Source: Azospirillum doebereinerae
Lineage (GTDB): Bacteria > Pseudomonadota > Alphaproteobacteria > Azospirillales > Azospirillaceae
DNA: 56,656 nt
Assembly: GCF_003989665.1 (NCBI RefSeq)
Contig: NZ_RZIJ01000035.1
Span: 1 to 56,656, forward strand
Direction: 5' to 3'
Position 1 is the stretch's first letter. Each line of letters starts with the position of its first letter. Positions 26,851-36,706 of the stretch are shown piece after piece. Both the position numbers and the translations under genes were made by a program. The notes under the pieces were generated by a model, which was not told the DNA's origin, did no database searches, and saw only the letters and a program-made list of their open reading frames with translations.

Positions 26851-28085
26851 GCCATGGCGACGCCCTCGGTTTGGGCATAGTAGCGCGCTTCGGCCTCGGC
26901 GGGAGGAATGTTGCCGATGGGTTCGAGGAGGCGCCGGTTGTTGAACCAGTCGACCCATTTGAGGGTGATCTCCCGCCAGAGCCGTGCAGCGTTGTGGCAG
27001 CCTTCGTCCCAGCGCCACCGCAGATGGTCGAGGAACGGATCGAGCCGACTGCCCTTGGCCGGTTGTCGCCAGGGTGGTGGCTGCCCGGACCGTAGCCACA
27101 CCCGCACCGTCTTGCGGTCGAGGCTGAGCGCCTGGGCGATGCGGGTTTGCGACCAGCCGCGAGCGTCCAGCGCGGCAACCTCCTCGAAACGGGCATGGCG
27201 GGCGGCCTGGATGGCGGCGCTCCTCTGCTCGCGACGGGTCGATGATTTGCCACCCTCATCGGGCTGCGGCGCGGGCGCCTCTTGTCCGGTCCCGTCGACG
27301 GGAGCGACGGCCAGCTTGGCCGCCGCCCGCAGATCCCGATGATGGCCGGTGAGACCCTCACGCAGCGCATCGGTGAGATTGTGCAGGAGGTGCCAGCGGT
27401 CGGCGACCTGAACGGCGGTCGGTGTGCCTCGGCGGATGCCGTCGGCATAGGCGCCCGCACGATCGCGGGCAACGATCTCGACGCCGGGATGCGCCTTCAG
27501 CCACGCGGCGACGGTGTCGGCCTGGCGGTCGGACAGCAGGTCGATCGGGCGACGGCGTTCGAGGTCGACGACGATGGTGCCGTAGCGTTTGCCGCGGCGC
27601 CACGCCCAGTCGTCGATGCCGATGACGCGCGGCATCGGGATCGGCGTCATCGGCTCCGCCCGGATCAGGCGCAGCAGCGTGTCGCCACTGACCGGCATCG
27701 CAAGGCGGGTGGCCAGCCGGGCGCCGGGATCGCCGCCCGCGCTCAAGGCGATGGTGCGTTGCGCCTCGGCAAGCCGGCGGGTACGCCGGACCCGCGGCGC
27801 CGCGACCACGGGCAGGCGTTCGGCGAAGACACGGCGCGGTCAGTCCGCAGCCGGACACCGGAATCGGCGGACTTGCAGACACAGTTCACCCATACGGCCC
27901 TGCCAGGGCAGATCGCCCAGGCGGCGATTGTAACGACTGTGGACGCGGCGCGATGGTCGGCGGCACAGCGGGCAGGTGGCCGTGACAGCACGCACATGGG
28001 CCGCCACCACGACACGATCGGCGTCGACCGTGACCTGATCAACGACAAGCCCGGCCGGCAGCAAGGAAAGCAGCGATTTGGACAA
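26844..28085 (-). pseudogene. ISL3-family transposase with nonsense codon, fused to an IS3 OrfB tail
   Basis: The frame opens at 28085 with the ISL3 zinc-finger region (TCPLCRRPSRRVHSRY... RRFRCPAAD) and stops at a TGA (27840-27842) where a cysteine codon is expected. Translation could resume in the same frame, through ISL3 catalytic blocks (PRVIGIDDWAWRRGKRYGT, ADRWHLLHNLTDALRE). At about 26963 the sequence changes to WVDWFNNRRLLEPIGNIPP and ends QTEGVAMAA. That tail matches the last 39 residues of the IS3 OrfB at 18224-18340. The join is in frame. Nonsense mutation plus chimera make it inactive; I found no inverted repeats. Confidence 0.82.
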
Positions 28086-28126
28086 GGAAGCGGGTGCTCA
28101 TGCAGGAAATGTTTCCCTTTATGTGC

Positions 28127-28834
28127 TCATTCCACTTCCCATCTGCATCCGGCCTGCACCGGAAATGCGGATGGACCAAACTTCATCCGGCCTTTACAGG
28201 GGCGGTGGTCGCGACGAATGTGGAAGAGGGTGGCAATCGGATCGTGGATGGACAGGAAACGCTGGACCTGGGCGGGGTCTTTGAAGCGCTTTCGCTGCCG
28301 TTCGCGCTGCCGGGTGGGTTGGTGAGAATTCTCCGCCCGGTTGTACAGCCCCTTGTGCTGGCGGTACTCCCCGCCCATCCGCAGTTCCCGCTTTGCGGCG
28401 GCGTCGGACTTCAGCTTGTCGGTGATCAGCACGCGCGGCGCCCAGCCCTGTTTTTTCAGCAGCTTGCGCAGCAAGCGTTTGGCCGCCTTGGTGTCGCGCC
28501 GGCTCTGAACCAGCACGTCGAGAACGAAGCCATCCTGATCGACCGCCCGCCAGAGGTAATGTTTGCGGCCGCCGATGGTCAGGACGACCTCGTCGAGGTG
28601 CCATTTGTCGCCCCGCCTTGGCGCCCGGCGGCGCAACCGGGTGGCGATCTCAGAGCCGAACTTCCGGGCCCACTGGCGGACCGTTTCGTGGCTCACCGTG
28701 ATCCCCCACGCCGCGAGCAGCTCTTCGACCATCCGCAGGCTGAGCGGAAACCGGAAGTACAGCCACACCGCTGTCGTGATGATCGCGGCTGGATAGCGGG
28801 AGCCGGCGTAGTGGGGATCGGGGCGCGTCGTCAT
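28127..28834 (-). CDS. IS6-family transposase
   Basis: A 235-aa DDE transposase of the IS6/IS26 type. The N-terminal helix-turn-helix is VEELLAAWGITVSHETVRQW. The catalytic residues lie in WHLDEVVL, LITDKLKS and NRAENSHQP. Length is full for the family, but the last 25 residues (from RRDHRPCKG) are unlike the usual ending and may be read from neighbouring DNA. I could not find convincing terminal repeats. IS6 elements move by replicative cointegration and often drive rearrangement, which fits the IS pile-up here. Confidence 0.85.
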   Translation of the reverse strand: MTTRPDPHYAGSRYPAAIITTAVWLYFRFPLSLRMVEELLAAWGITVSHETVRQWARKFGSEIATRLRRRAPRRGDKWHLDEVVLTIGGRKHYLWRAVDQDGFVLDVLVQSRRDTKAAKRLLRKLLKKQGWAPRVLITDKLKSDAAAKRELRMGGEYRQHKGLYNRAENSHQPTRQRERQRKRFKDPAQVQRFLSIHDPIATLFHIRRDHRPCKGRMKFGPSAFPVQAGCRWEVE

Positions 28835-28876
28835 GCCGTCCCATACCCCGCACGGCCGGCCCCGGCAAATGAGTGA

Positions 28877-29109
28877 TCAACAAGTTGACGGTGCCGTTTT
28901 TCCCTTACCATCGCTGCGATCTGGAATCGGCGGCGATGTCCCGCCGGGTCCGCTGTTCACGAAGATCTGCCTGTCAGGGTAGCGGTCGGTCCACAAACCC
29001 GAACGCCGCACCGATCCACTTTCTGAAAAAGGGCGCCCTCCGATGGGACAAGCACCCGTGAGCGTCGAGGCGAAGATGCCGCAAGCCGGTCGGCATCCCG
29101 CCCGTCTCC
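28877..29109. other. Gap between IS6 and TRAP genes
   Basis: No gene is apparent. A dyad, TCAAC-AA-GTTGA, lies at 28877-28888. The rest shows nothing I can name. Confidence 0.3.
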
Positions 29110-30126
29110 TCAGCCGATCGGCCCGACCACCTCCTCTAGCATGGCCCATGCCGCTGGATCGAAACGGTTCTTCCATTCGCGGTAGAAGCCGGCCTGAATC
29201 AATTTGCTCTTGAATGGTTCGATGTCCACGTCGTTGATCTGCATGCCCTTCGCCGTGAGTTGCTCCCGCGCGCTCCCGTCAATCCGCCGGTTGTCCGCGC
29301 GCTGGCGCAATGCCGCGTCGTTGAACTCATCCGTCACGAGCGCCTGCAGATCCTGCGGCAGCCGATCGAGGGCACGCGGGTTGCCGAGCATCCATTGACC
29401 GTCCCAGAGATGCCGGGTGAGAGAGGCGTATTTCAGCACTTCATAGAGCTTGAACAACTGGAAGACCTGCAAAGGATTTTCGGTCCCATCCACGATTCTG
29501 GTCTGCAGCGACGGGTAGACTTCGTTGAAGTTGAGCGTGACCGGTGCGCCGCCTAGTCCCTTGAACAGGGAAATGAATAGGGCTCCCGGTGCAACCCGCA
29601 CCTTCAGGCCGGCCATGTCCGCAACCGAATTCACCGGCCGTACGTTGTTTGCGACGTTCCGGAAGCCCAGATCCCACATCCGGTCCATCACGCGCAGTCC
29701 CGCCTTGGCGACCGCTCCGCGGATGTGGGCCCCAAGTCGGCCGTCCATGGCGGTCCAGACGTGATCGTAGTCGGGGAAGGCATAGCCGACGCCCGTGATG
29801 CCTGCCACGGGGACAAGGCCGGAGATGACAACCGAGGACTGAAGCGTGAACTCCAGCGCACCGGATCGCGTCTGGCTCAGCAGGTCCGTGCCGCCCCCTA
29901 GTTGGCTGCTGGGGAAGATTTGGATGTCGATGCGGCCCGCGCTGCGGGCGGCGATCCGCTTGGCCGCCTCTGTCAACTGGATGTGGACCGGATTGTCCTC
30001 CAGAAACTCATGCCCGACCTTGAACGTGAACTCGGCGGCTCTGGCCGGCTTCGTGACCAAGGCAGCCGGCGCAGCCAGCGCACCGGCCGCCAAGGCGGCG
30101 AATTTCCTGCGCGTGATGTGGGTCAT
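29110..30126 (-). CDS. dctP: TRAP transporter solute-binding protein (DctP)
   Basis: A 338-aa periplasmic binding protein of a TRAP carboxylate uptake system. It starts TRRKFAALAAGALAAP and is cleaved near PARA-AEF; the twin arginine makes Tat export possible. The DctP core is visible: PVHIQLTEAAKRIAARSAGR, SSQLGGGTDLL, GLKVRVAPG (carboxylate-binding Arg region) and DGTENPLQVF. ATG 30126 has AGGAG at good spacing. It lies downstream of the fused membrane gene on the same strand. The ligand is probably an organic acid of the neighbouring aldolase pathway. Confidence 0.92.
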   Translation of the reverse strand: MTHITRRKFAALAAGALAAPAALVTKPARAAEFTFKVGHEFLEDNPVHIQLTEAAKRIAARSAGRIDIQIFPSSQLGGGTDLLSQTRSGALEFTLQSSVVISGLVPVAGITGVGYAFPDYDHVWTAMDGRLGAHIRGAVAKAGLRVMDRMWDLGFRNVANNVRPVNSVADMAGLKVRVAPGALFISLFKGLGGAPVTLNFNEVYPSLQTRIVDGTENPLQVFQLFKLYEVLKYASLTRHLWDGQWMLGNPRALDRLPQDLQALVTDEFNDAALRQRADNRRIDGSAREQLTAKGMQINDVDIEPFKSKLIQAGFYREWKNRFDPAAWAMLEEVVGPIG

Positions 30127-30283
30127 TGTCGTTCTCCTATCTGTCCGTTTCCTGGTCGATGGCGCCGTTCGCTGCCACATGCCGATCCCGTTCATTCCGA
30201 TCCTTGGGACTTCGACGGTCCGCGACGAACGGAATCCAAGGGCTGGTGGGCCGGCGCGCCGCTTATGCGGTGCTACATCCAGC

Positions 30284-32185
30284 TCAAGGAAGAAGGCTGG
30301 TGGTGAAGGCTGGGACGAAGGCGATCAGCATCAGTCCGGCCACCAGCGCGACCATGTAACCGATGATCGGCCGCAGGGCGGCTCCGGTATCGACTTTGCC
30401 GATCGCACAGGCGGTGTAGTAGCCGACGCCGAAGGGCGGGATGAACAGCCCGATCCCCATCGCCAGCACCAGGACGATCGAATAGTGGATGTCGTCGATC
30501 GCGAAGGACCGGGCAATTGGATAGGTGATCGGGGCCATCAGGACAATCGCCGGCAGACCTTCCAGGACCGATCCGAGGATGACGAATATCAGGATCGAGA
30601 CGAGGAGGAACCCGTACGCGCCGCCCGGCGCCTGATGCATCAGCATGGTGAGCTGACGCGCGAACCCCGATTGGGTCAGCGACCACGCCATCGCGGAGGC
30701 CGCGCCGACGATCAACAGGATGGCGCCGCTGAGGCTGACCGTGTTGACGATGCCCGTCACGATCGCCCGCCAGTCGATGGGACGGCCGAACGCGACACGG
30801 GCCAGCAGCAGATAGGCAATGGCATAGAACACGCCCAGCGTCGACACCTCGGTCGCCGTCGCAGCCCCCTCAACCACCGCAGTGCGGATTACGAACGGAA
30901 GCAGAAGCGCGGGCACGGCGACCAACAGGCAGCGCGCACTGTCGCTCCAACTGGCGCGGGCGCCACCGCTTGCCGTGCCGGCCCGGCGGCTGCGCCACCA
31001 GACCACCACCCCCAGGAACAACCCCATGACCAACGACGGCAGAATGCCGCCGGCGAACAGCCCGGCGATCGAGACGCCCGTGACCGAACCGATCGTGATC
31101 AGCACGATGCTGGGCGGAATCGTTTCGGTCTGTGCGCCAGTGGCGGCGAGCAACGCGACGAGATCGCCCGGATCGGCGCCGCGCGCCCTCATCTCCGGAA
31201 AGAGCGGCGGCGCCACGGCCGCCATGTCGGCTGCCTTCGCGCCGGAGATGCCGGACACGAGATACATTGCCGCCATCAGGACGTAGTTGAGACCGCCACG
31301 CCAATGCCCGACCAATGTCGCCAGGAAATTGACCATCGCCTTCGCCATGCCGGTCACCTCGACCAAGCTGCCCAGCCAGATGAACAGCGGCACAGCCAGC
31401 AGCACGACGTGCGACATGCCCTCGTTCAGGCGACTGGTCACCACAGTCAGCGGAACCGTCGTCGTGCAGGCAAGAAACAGGAACGTGCTGATCAGAAAAC
31501 AGAAGGCGATCGGCAAGCCTGCGGCTATGCATATCCCGGTCAGCGCGACGAAGAAGATCAGCAGCCGGTAATTGCCGAGCGCGATCAGCTCCGGCGAAAA
31601 CCAATGGAGCGTCAAGGCCACCGCCGCGCAGAACAACCCGGCGAGCGTCAGGATGGCCACGTCCCGGAAACGAACGCAGTGCAGCACGCCGAGGATCAGC
31701 ATCAAACCCAGCCCGACCGGCAGCGCTGCCGCGCGCCACGCACCGGACAACGCAAGGGTGGAGGTCGTTATGTCCCATTCGTCCAGGGCATACTCGCAGG
31801 CCGGGGGCAGCAGGAAAACCAGCAGGGCCACGGTTGCCGCGAGCGACAGGGCGTCCACGAAATCCCGCAGCCGGCCGCGCAACGCCATCGCGACAGCCGC
31901 CATCCGCATGTGCTCAGCCCGCTGGTAGGCGATGACGGCGCCCAGCATCGCCAGCCAGAGGAAGAAGGTGGAGACGAGTTCGTCAATCCAGACGATGGGC
32001 GCATTGAATGCGAACCTGCTGACGGCGCCGGTCAACAGCAGGACCGCCACGGTGAGCAGCAGAACTCCCGCGGCCGCGGCCGCGACGGCGACCAGGCCGC
32101 GTTCGGCGACGTTGATGGACGGGCCGAGCGTCGTCTGCGCCCGGCCCAGCAGGCCCGGACGGGCCGTGGTGGACGTCGCCGTCAC
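30284..32185 (-). CDS. dctQM: Fused TRAP transporter membrane subunits (DctQ-DctM)
   Basis: A 633-aa inner-membrane protein. Residues 25-180 form the small DctQ subunit (APIVWIDELVSTFFLW) and residues 195-630 the large DctM subunit (GLPIAFCFLIS, VSGISGAKAADMAAVAPPLF, GLFIPPFGVGYYT). Fusion of Q and M is a known TRAP arrangement. A GTG start at 32185 has AAGGAGA upstream. With DctP it imports its substrate with sodium or proton gradient energy. The order in transcription is aldolase, DctQM, DctP. Confidence 0.93.
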   Translation of the reverse strand: MTATSTTARPGLLGRAQTTLGPSINVAERGLVAVAAAAAGVLLLTVAVLLLTGAVSRFAFNAPIVWIDELVSTFFLWLAMLGAVIAYQRAEHMRMAAVAMALRGRLRDFVDALSLAATVALLVFLLPPACEYALDEWDITTSTLALSGAWRAAALPVGLGLMLILGVLHCVRFRDVAILTLAGLFCAAVALTLHWFSPELIALGNYRLLIFFVALTGICIAAGLPIAFCFLISTFLFLACTTTVPLTVVTSRLNEGMSHVVLLAVPLFIWLGSLVEVTGMAKAMVNFLATLVGHWRGGLNYVLMAAMYLVSGISGAKAADMAAVAPPLFPEMRARGADPGDLVALLAATGAQTETIPPSIVLITIGSVTGVSIAGLFAGGILPSLVMGLFLGVVVWWRSRRAGTASGGARASWSDSARCLLVAVPALLLPFVIRTAVVEGAATATEVSTLGVFYAIAYLLLARVAFGRPIDWRAIVTGIVNTVSLSGAILLIVGAASAMAWSLTQSGFARQLTMLMHQAPGGAYGFLLVSILIFVILGSVLEGLPAIVLMAPITYPIARSFAIDDIHYSIVLVLAMGIGLFIPPFGVGYYTACAIGKVDTGAALRPIIGYMVALVAGLMLIAFVPAFTTSLLP

Positions 32186-32357
32186 TGCTGGTTCTCCTTG
32201 ACTGGGTTGGTGTTGATTGGGGTGAGAGTGATCGGAAGAGAGGCCGCCGGATCGGATCGGGCCGGCGATCGAAGCGGCCGGACGAGCCCCCTGTCATGCA
32301 CCGCGGCACCCTGCGGCCGAGGCGCCCGGATGGTCCCCCCCGCCGTCATCCGCCGCC

Positions 32358-33119
32358 TCATGGCAGAGCCGCCTTGGCCTGCGAGACGGTGTTCGAGACC
32401 GCCCCCCTGAGAAGCCCTTGGTCGGTGCCGAGCAGGAACATCCGGACACCGTTTTCATGCAGCGGCGGACACAGCGCGGGAGAGTCCGCAAGCGCGCCGA
32501 GCGGCTTCCCGAGTTGCGGGGCCGCGGCAAAAATCCTTTGCACGGCCGCTTCGACGTCCGGGTGCCCGACGTCGTACCGTCCCAAGGCGATGGTAAGATC
32601 GACCCGGCCTATGAACAGGGCGTCGATGCCGTCGACGGCGGCTATCTCCGGGATGTTGTCGATGCCGGCCATATCCTCGATCATCGCGATGACCGCAACG
32701 GAGGCGTCGGACTCCTTGGCATGCGGTGCGATCGGTCGGAGTCCGTAATCGCCGGCCCGGGGCGAATTCGAGAAGCCCCGCCTGCCCGCATATTTGGCTG
32801 CGGACACCGCGCGGGCCGCCTGCCCCGCGTTCTGCACGTGCGGGACCATCACGCCAGCCGCACCCAGGTCGAGGGCCGTGAGGATCGCCGCCTCGCTTAT
32901 CTCCGGAATCCTTACGAGCGCCGGCAGGCCCGTCGCTATCGCTGCCAGGATGCATAGGTCGAGGTCGCTGCGGCTGAACGGCGCATGCTCGGCATCGATC
33001 ACGATGAAATCCAGGCCGCTGCGGCCCAGCACCTCCACCGTCTGATGCGACGCGGTCTTGGCGAAGATGCCGAACACATCCTCACCTTGCGCAAGCCGCT
33101 TGCGAAATGATGTCGTCAT
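32358..33119 (-). CDS. HpcH/HpaI-family 2-oxo acid aldolase
   Basis: A 253-aa class II (metal-dependent) aldolase that cleaves 4-hydroxy-2-oxo acids to pyruvate and an aldehyde. The TIM-barrel motifs are visible: FIVIDAEHAPF near residue 36, GAAGVMVPHVQNA near 85, and MIEDMAGIDNI with the metal-binding Glu near 146. In the last block, FIGRVDLTIALG replaces the usual GP(N/A)DL. Start 33119 follows GGGGAGG. It probably degrades what the TRAP system brings in; the specific sugar acid or aromatic-derived acid is not shown. Confidence 0.88.
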   Translation of the reverse strand: MTTSFRKRLAQGEDVFGIFAKTASHQTVEVLGRSGLDFIVIDAEHAPFSRSDLDLCILAAIATGLPALVRIPEISEAAILTALDLGAAGVMVPHVQNAGQAARAVSAAKYAGRRGFSNSPRAGDYGLRPIAPHAKESDASVAVIAMIEDMAGIDNIPEIAAVDGIDALFIGRVDLTIALGRYDVGHPDVEAAVQRIFAAAPQLGKPLGALADSPALCPPLHENGVRMFLLGTDQGLLRGAVSNTVSQAKAALP

Positions 33120-33361
33120 TGGCCTCCCCTATTTTCCGTCAGGCGGACCAGAAGGCGAGTCCGCCCCCGCCGTCGTTGCGCGTATCGGAATGGTGTCTTG
33201 GTATGGGATGGTCGTGAACGCCGATGTCAGTGCCCGTGTGAATGCCTGACGATGGATTCCCGGCCGTGCCGCCACGGCCTGAGAACATGGCCCGGCCGGT
33301 CTGAGGACCGCTCATCATCGCCCCGGTCGTCGGCTGCGTGTTCTGGCGGTACGGCCTGCGA

Positions 33362-33847
33362 TCAGGACGAGGGGGCGGACAGCGCCGAATTGATGCGCGA
33401 CATCGGCAGGCCGGCGGGATCCGTGAACAGGGCCTCGAAGATGCGGGCCTGCACATACCACCGGCCGTCGGTTCCCTTGACATAGGAATTGACGCTGCTG
33501 GCGATCAGGATCGCTGGCTGGGACTGTTGGGGAGGATGACCGTCCGCGCCGATCAGGCTCATCAGACAACGTGCGCTGGCGTCCCGGTCGGATACGTGGA
33601 GCATTTCGAAATTCGTGATGCTATGGATCGTTGTGCGTCTGCCCAGCGATCGTCTGCGATCATAAAACCCTTTAATCCGCTCTCTGCCTTCATACCGGCT
33701 GCCGGGTGTCCCTATGTCGAAGACGCCGTCTTCCGTGTAGAATTCGTGGGCGGTTTCACCCCTGTTGGTATCGACGTCGAACCAATACTGGCATTCCATT
33801 GTCCAGAACCGATGCCAAGACAAGACGGAAGAAATTTCGGATTCCAT
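33362..33847 (-). CDS. SnoaL/NTF2-like small protein
   Basis: A 161-aa protein of the NTF2-like fold (SnoaL_4 type), with the cone-shaped-fold segments CQYWFDVDTNRGETAHEFYT, GVFDIGTPGSRYEGRERIKGF and SNSVNSYV-like strands. Such proteins include dehydratases, isomerases and ring-hydroxylating small subunits. The start at 33847 is set by GGAG 9 nt upstream; an upstream ATG at 33889 lacks one. It is 242 bp before the aldolase gene and is probably a pathway enzyme of the same cluster. Confidence 0.75.
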   Translation of the reverse strand: MESEISSVLSWHRFWTMECQYWFDVDTNRGETAHEFYTEDGVFDIGTPGSRYEGRERIKGFYDRRRSLGRRTTIHSITNFEMLHVSDRDASARCLMSLIGADGHPPQQSQPAILIASSVNSYVKGTDGRWYVQARIFEALFTDPAGLPMSRINSALSAPSS

Positions 33848-34300
33848 CCCATTCACTCCAGGATACTTCGGTGTTGATCGGCTCCGCACCCGGCGCGCGC
33901 TCGGTAGGGCGCCGGATCGGGGCAGCGGCGGTTATTCGGACGATCGCCTCGGCTGGCGGGCCGTTGCTTCGATCGGTGCACGACCTTCCTGCCGTTGCCG
34001 GTGGCGAGGATGCAGGGGGAGCAGAGGACGTCCTCAATGGCATCGGTGCCGTGCCGGGCCAATCCACGGCACCTGAAGGCCTTGTGATTATTAACTTCGG
34101 CCGCAGATCACGGCGAATCCATCGGCCGACGACCTTTGTACCTCTATTCGACGGCCAGCCAACATTCAGCGCCCCCTTCTTTTTTGTAATCAAAACGCCG
34201 GGGGGCGTCTTATCGTATTTTTAGAGCGGACATAGCCAATGGCTATACCCTCGACCGGGTTGGGGCGATCTGTGGACCGCGTCTCTTGCTGTGATCTACG
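33848..34300. other. Gene-free stretch with one dyad
   Basis: About 450 bp without a gene. It contains ATAGCC-AAT-GGCTAT, a perfect 6+3+6 inverted repeat at 34232-34246. This could be a regulator site for the SnoaL-aldolase-TRAP genes, which point away from here. Otherwise I see nothing in it. Confidence 0.35.
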
Positions 34301-34640
34301 GGTCCTTGGCACGCGGTGTCGTGGCGATCATATCCGGCACCGTGGGGCGCTTGCCCTGCCACAACCTCTTCCCGGCTCCATCGACCACACAGATGGATGT
34401 CTGGGCCTACGACACATCCACCCCCACGCACTGTTCCATGGCTGGAGGGCAAGCGCTTGTCCAGCTTCAGCGTGCAGGCTTGGATAGAGCGGAAGAACCT
34501 CTTATGATCGACCATCACGCAGCGGTCGGCCAGTATCCGATGGAGATCACGGTAGCAGTGGACCGCCCACAGGATCACCGCCGCCATGGACTGCCGCCCC
34601 TTGAACGGGCACCTCCCGCCGCGCTTCACCATCTCATCCG
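34300..34640 (-). pseudogene. IS6-family transposase relic
   Basis: A degraded N-terminal piece of an IS6-type transposase (FKGRQSMAAVILWAVHCYRDLHRILADR, VDHKRFFRSIQACTLKLDKR). It resembles the family block with helix-turn-helix and VDHTTIFRWIQ. A deletion after AVHCYRDL and later frameshifts remove the catalytic part. It differs from the intact IS6 gene at 28127-28834. Confidence 0.6.
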
Positions 34641-34703
34641 AGCCGCCATAAGAGGCTGGCTGTTTCCTGATCGCCGCCCCGGCGCAAGCGCTGCAGCAGA
34701 ACC

Positions 34704-35642
34704 CTACACGCCCCGCGATCCGATTTCCGCGATGTAGGTTCGCAGGCAATGTATGAAGGCTTGGGCGCTTGGACCGAGATTGCGGCCGGCTATGGTGATT
34801 ATCCCGGCTGGGCGGGATGGGCTGGTGAACTGCAGCGGCACGGTCTGCAGCGTGCCACGGAGCAGATCGCCGACCATCAGCAGGCGTGGCACGACCGAAA
34901 GACTGTCCGATTCATGAAGCATCTCGCGGATGAATTCGAAGGAGCCTGAGCGGAGGGCCACCGCAGCGTCCAGGCCCAGCAAGGAAAGCCACTGTTCCGT
35001 TTCACGCCCGAGCCGCTGCGCGACGGAAGGGATGAGCAGGTCACAACCGCGCAGCTGTTCGAGATCGATCCTGCCACCGCGCAACAGCGGATGGTTGGAG
35101 CGGGCAAGGAAGGAAAATGGCTCGCTCCAGAGCGGCTCCCGCACGAACCGATCCTCGGCGTCCGGTTCGTACAGCCGCCCAACGACCAATTCAATCTCCC
35201 CTGTGGCAAGCAGAGGCAGCAGATCGTCGGTCAGCCCCTGTTCGAGCCGCACTTTGATCCGGGGATGCTGGCGCGCCAGCCGGGATATCACGCCGGGCAG
35301 AACGCCGGCGGCTGCCACTGGCAGCACACCCAGCGAAAGCACGCAGCTTTCCGACGTCATCAGCCGAGTGAGCTCGACGTCAAGCTGTCGCAATTCCGCG
35401 AGTATCCGCCGTGCCGTGCCGGCCACCGCTGTGCCGGCCTCGGAGGGGGTCACGCCCCGGCTGTGACGTTCGAAGAGCTGCACCTGCAGGATCTCCTCCG
35501 CGACGTGCAGGCTCTTGGTCAGCGACGGCTGGCTGATGCCGACGGCCGCCGACGCTCCCATCAGGCTCCTGTTGGCATCGATGGCTTCAACGGCCCGCAG
35601 AAGGCTCAGCCGCAGCCGCTGGTCGAGATGTCGCGTTGCCAT
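34704..35642 (-). CDS. LysR-type regulator
   Basis: A 312-aa LysR-type regulator. The helix-turn-helix is SLMGASAAVGISQPSLTKSLHVAEEIL (residues 26-53), followed by QLFERHSRGVTPSEAG. The ligand domain opens VLSLGVLPVAAAGVLPGVI; the layout is closest to PcaQ/GbpR-like regulators of sugar and aromatic acid catabolism. It reads in the same direction as the SnoaL-aldolase-TRAP genes and lies upstream of them, with an IS6 relic between, so it is the likely regulator of that cluster. Confidence 0.87.
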   Translation of the reverse strand: MATRHLDQRLRLSLLRAVEAIDANRSLMGASAAVGISQPSLTKSLHVAEEILQVQLFERHSRGVTPSEAGTAVAGTARRILAELRQLDVELTRLMTSESCVLSLGVLPVAAAGVLPGVISRLARQHPRIKVRLEQGLTDDLLPLLATGEIELVVGRLYEPDAEDRFVREPLWSEPFSFLARSNHPLLRGGRIDLEQLRGCDLLIPSVAQRLGRETEQWLSLLGLDAAVALRSGSFEFIREMLHESDSLSVVPRLLMVGDLLRGTLQTVPLQFTSPSRPAGIITIAGRNLGPSAQAFIHCLRTYIAEIGSRGV

Positions 35643-35813
35643 TTCCGGATCCTTCCCATCAGCGCCTGCACGTTGTCGAAATCAGCGACACGTTGCGTCC
35701 GATCTTTTGCAGTTGGCCCCCTGGTCTCATGGTTGGTCACCCTCACCAAGACGATGCGTTTCTTGTCGGTCCCGATTGCGCGTCGTGATGAGCAGTTCCA
35801 AACTGTGAACCCA

Positions 35814-36689
35814 CTACTTGGCCGCTCCCAGAAGTCCGGACGGGCGGACGAACAGGAACAGGAGCAGGATCGACAGGGCGATGACGGTCTTCAGCCCGGC
35901 GCCGAAATAGAGGATGGCGGTCGCCTGGACGACGCCGAGCATCAACCCGCCGAGGAAGGCGCCGAACGGCCGGCCGAAACCGCCGATAATGGCGGCGATG
36001 AAGCCGGAAATCGCGAAGGGCACGCCGACGTCGTAGGCGGTGTATTGCGTCGGCGTCAGCATGATCCCGGCGACCGCCCCCAGCCCGGCGCTGAGCGCGA
36101 AGGCCAGCGCCAGCATCGAATGCACGGGGATGCCCTGGAGCGCCGCCGCCTCGCGGTTGATGGCGCAGGCGCGCATCGCCTTGCCGGTCCGCGTCGTCTT
36201 GAAGAACAGCGCGAGGAGCGCGACGATGGCGAGCGACCCGGTGATGATCCACAGCGACTGGATGTTGACCGCGATGCCGCGCAGCATGATCGGCGGCACG
36301 TCGGTGAAGACCGGCAGCGTCTTGGGCTGGTCGTCGGCCGCCAGATAGGTCAGCCGCTCGATGACGATCTGCGCGGCCAGCGTCGCCAGGATCATCACGA
36401 ACATCGGCGCGTTGCGTGTCCACAAGGGGCGGACGACCACCCGTTCGAGGACGACGCCGATCAGTGCGACGATCAGCACGGCCAGCAGGATCGCCAGCCC
36501 GTAGGGCAGCTCCACGCGCACGAACAGCGCGTGGGTGATCATGCCGCCCAGCATCACGAAGGCGCCTTGCGCGAAGTTCACGATGCCGCTGGCGTTGTAG
36601 ATCACGCAGAAACCGATCCCGATCAGCCCATAGACGCAGCCGATGCCGAGACCGCTGACCAGACTCTGGCCGATGAGCGTGAAATCCAT
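35814..36689 (-). CDS. livH: Branched-chain-type ABC permease LivH
   Basis: A 291-aa inner-membrane permease of the HAAT family with about eight hydrophobic segments. Signature parts are GCVYGLIGIGFCVIYNASGIVNFAQG near residue 17-40 and a C-terminal FGRPFGAFLGGLMLG loop that contacts the ATPase. It is the last gene of the iclR-hyuAB-liv run, 17 bp after livG. It forms the membrane channel with LivM. Confidence 0.92.
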   Translation of the reverse strand: MDFTLIGQSLVSGLGIGCVYGLIGIGFCVIYNASGIVNFAQGAFVMLGGMITHALFVRVELPYGLAILLAVLIVALIGVVLERVVVRPLWTRNAPMFVMILATLAAQIVIERLTYLAADDQPKTLPVFTDVPPIMLRGIAVNIQSLWIITGSLAIVALLALFFKTTRTGKAMRACAINREAAALQGIPVHSMLALAFALSAGLGAVAGIMLTPTQYTAYDVGVPFAISGFIAAIIGGFGRPFGAFLGGLMLGVVQATAILYFGAGLKTVIALSILLLFLFVRPSGLLGAAK

Positions 36690-36706
36690 GTCCTCAGTGC
36701 CTTCCC

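Noticed and set aside
28127..28834. A full IS6 element with terminal repeats
   Set aside because: The transposase gene is good, but I could not find matching inverted repeats, so only the gene is listed.
29846..32410. 854-codon +strand frame opposite the TRAP genes
   Set aside because: Gln/Arg/His-rich shadow opposite dctP and dctQM, which have clear motifs on the other strand.
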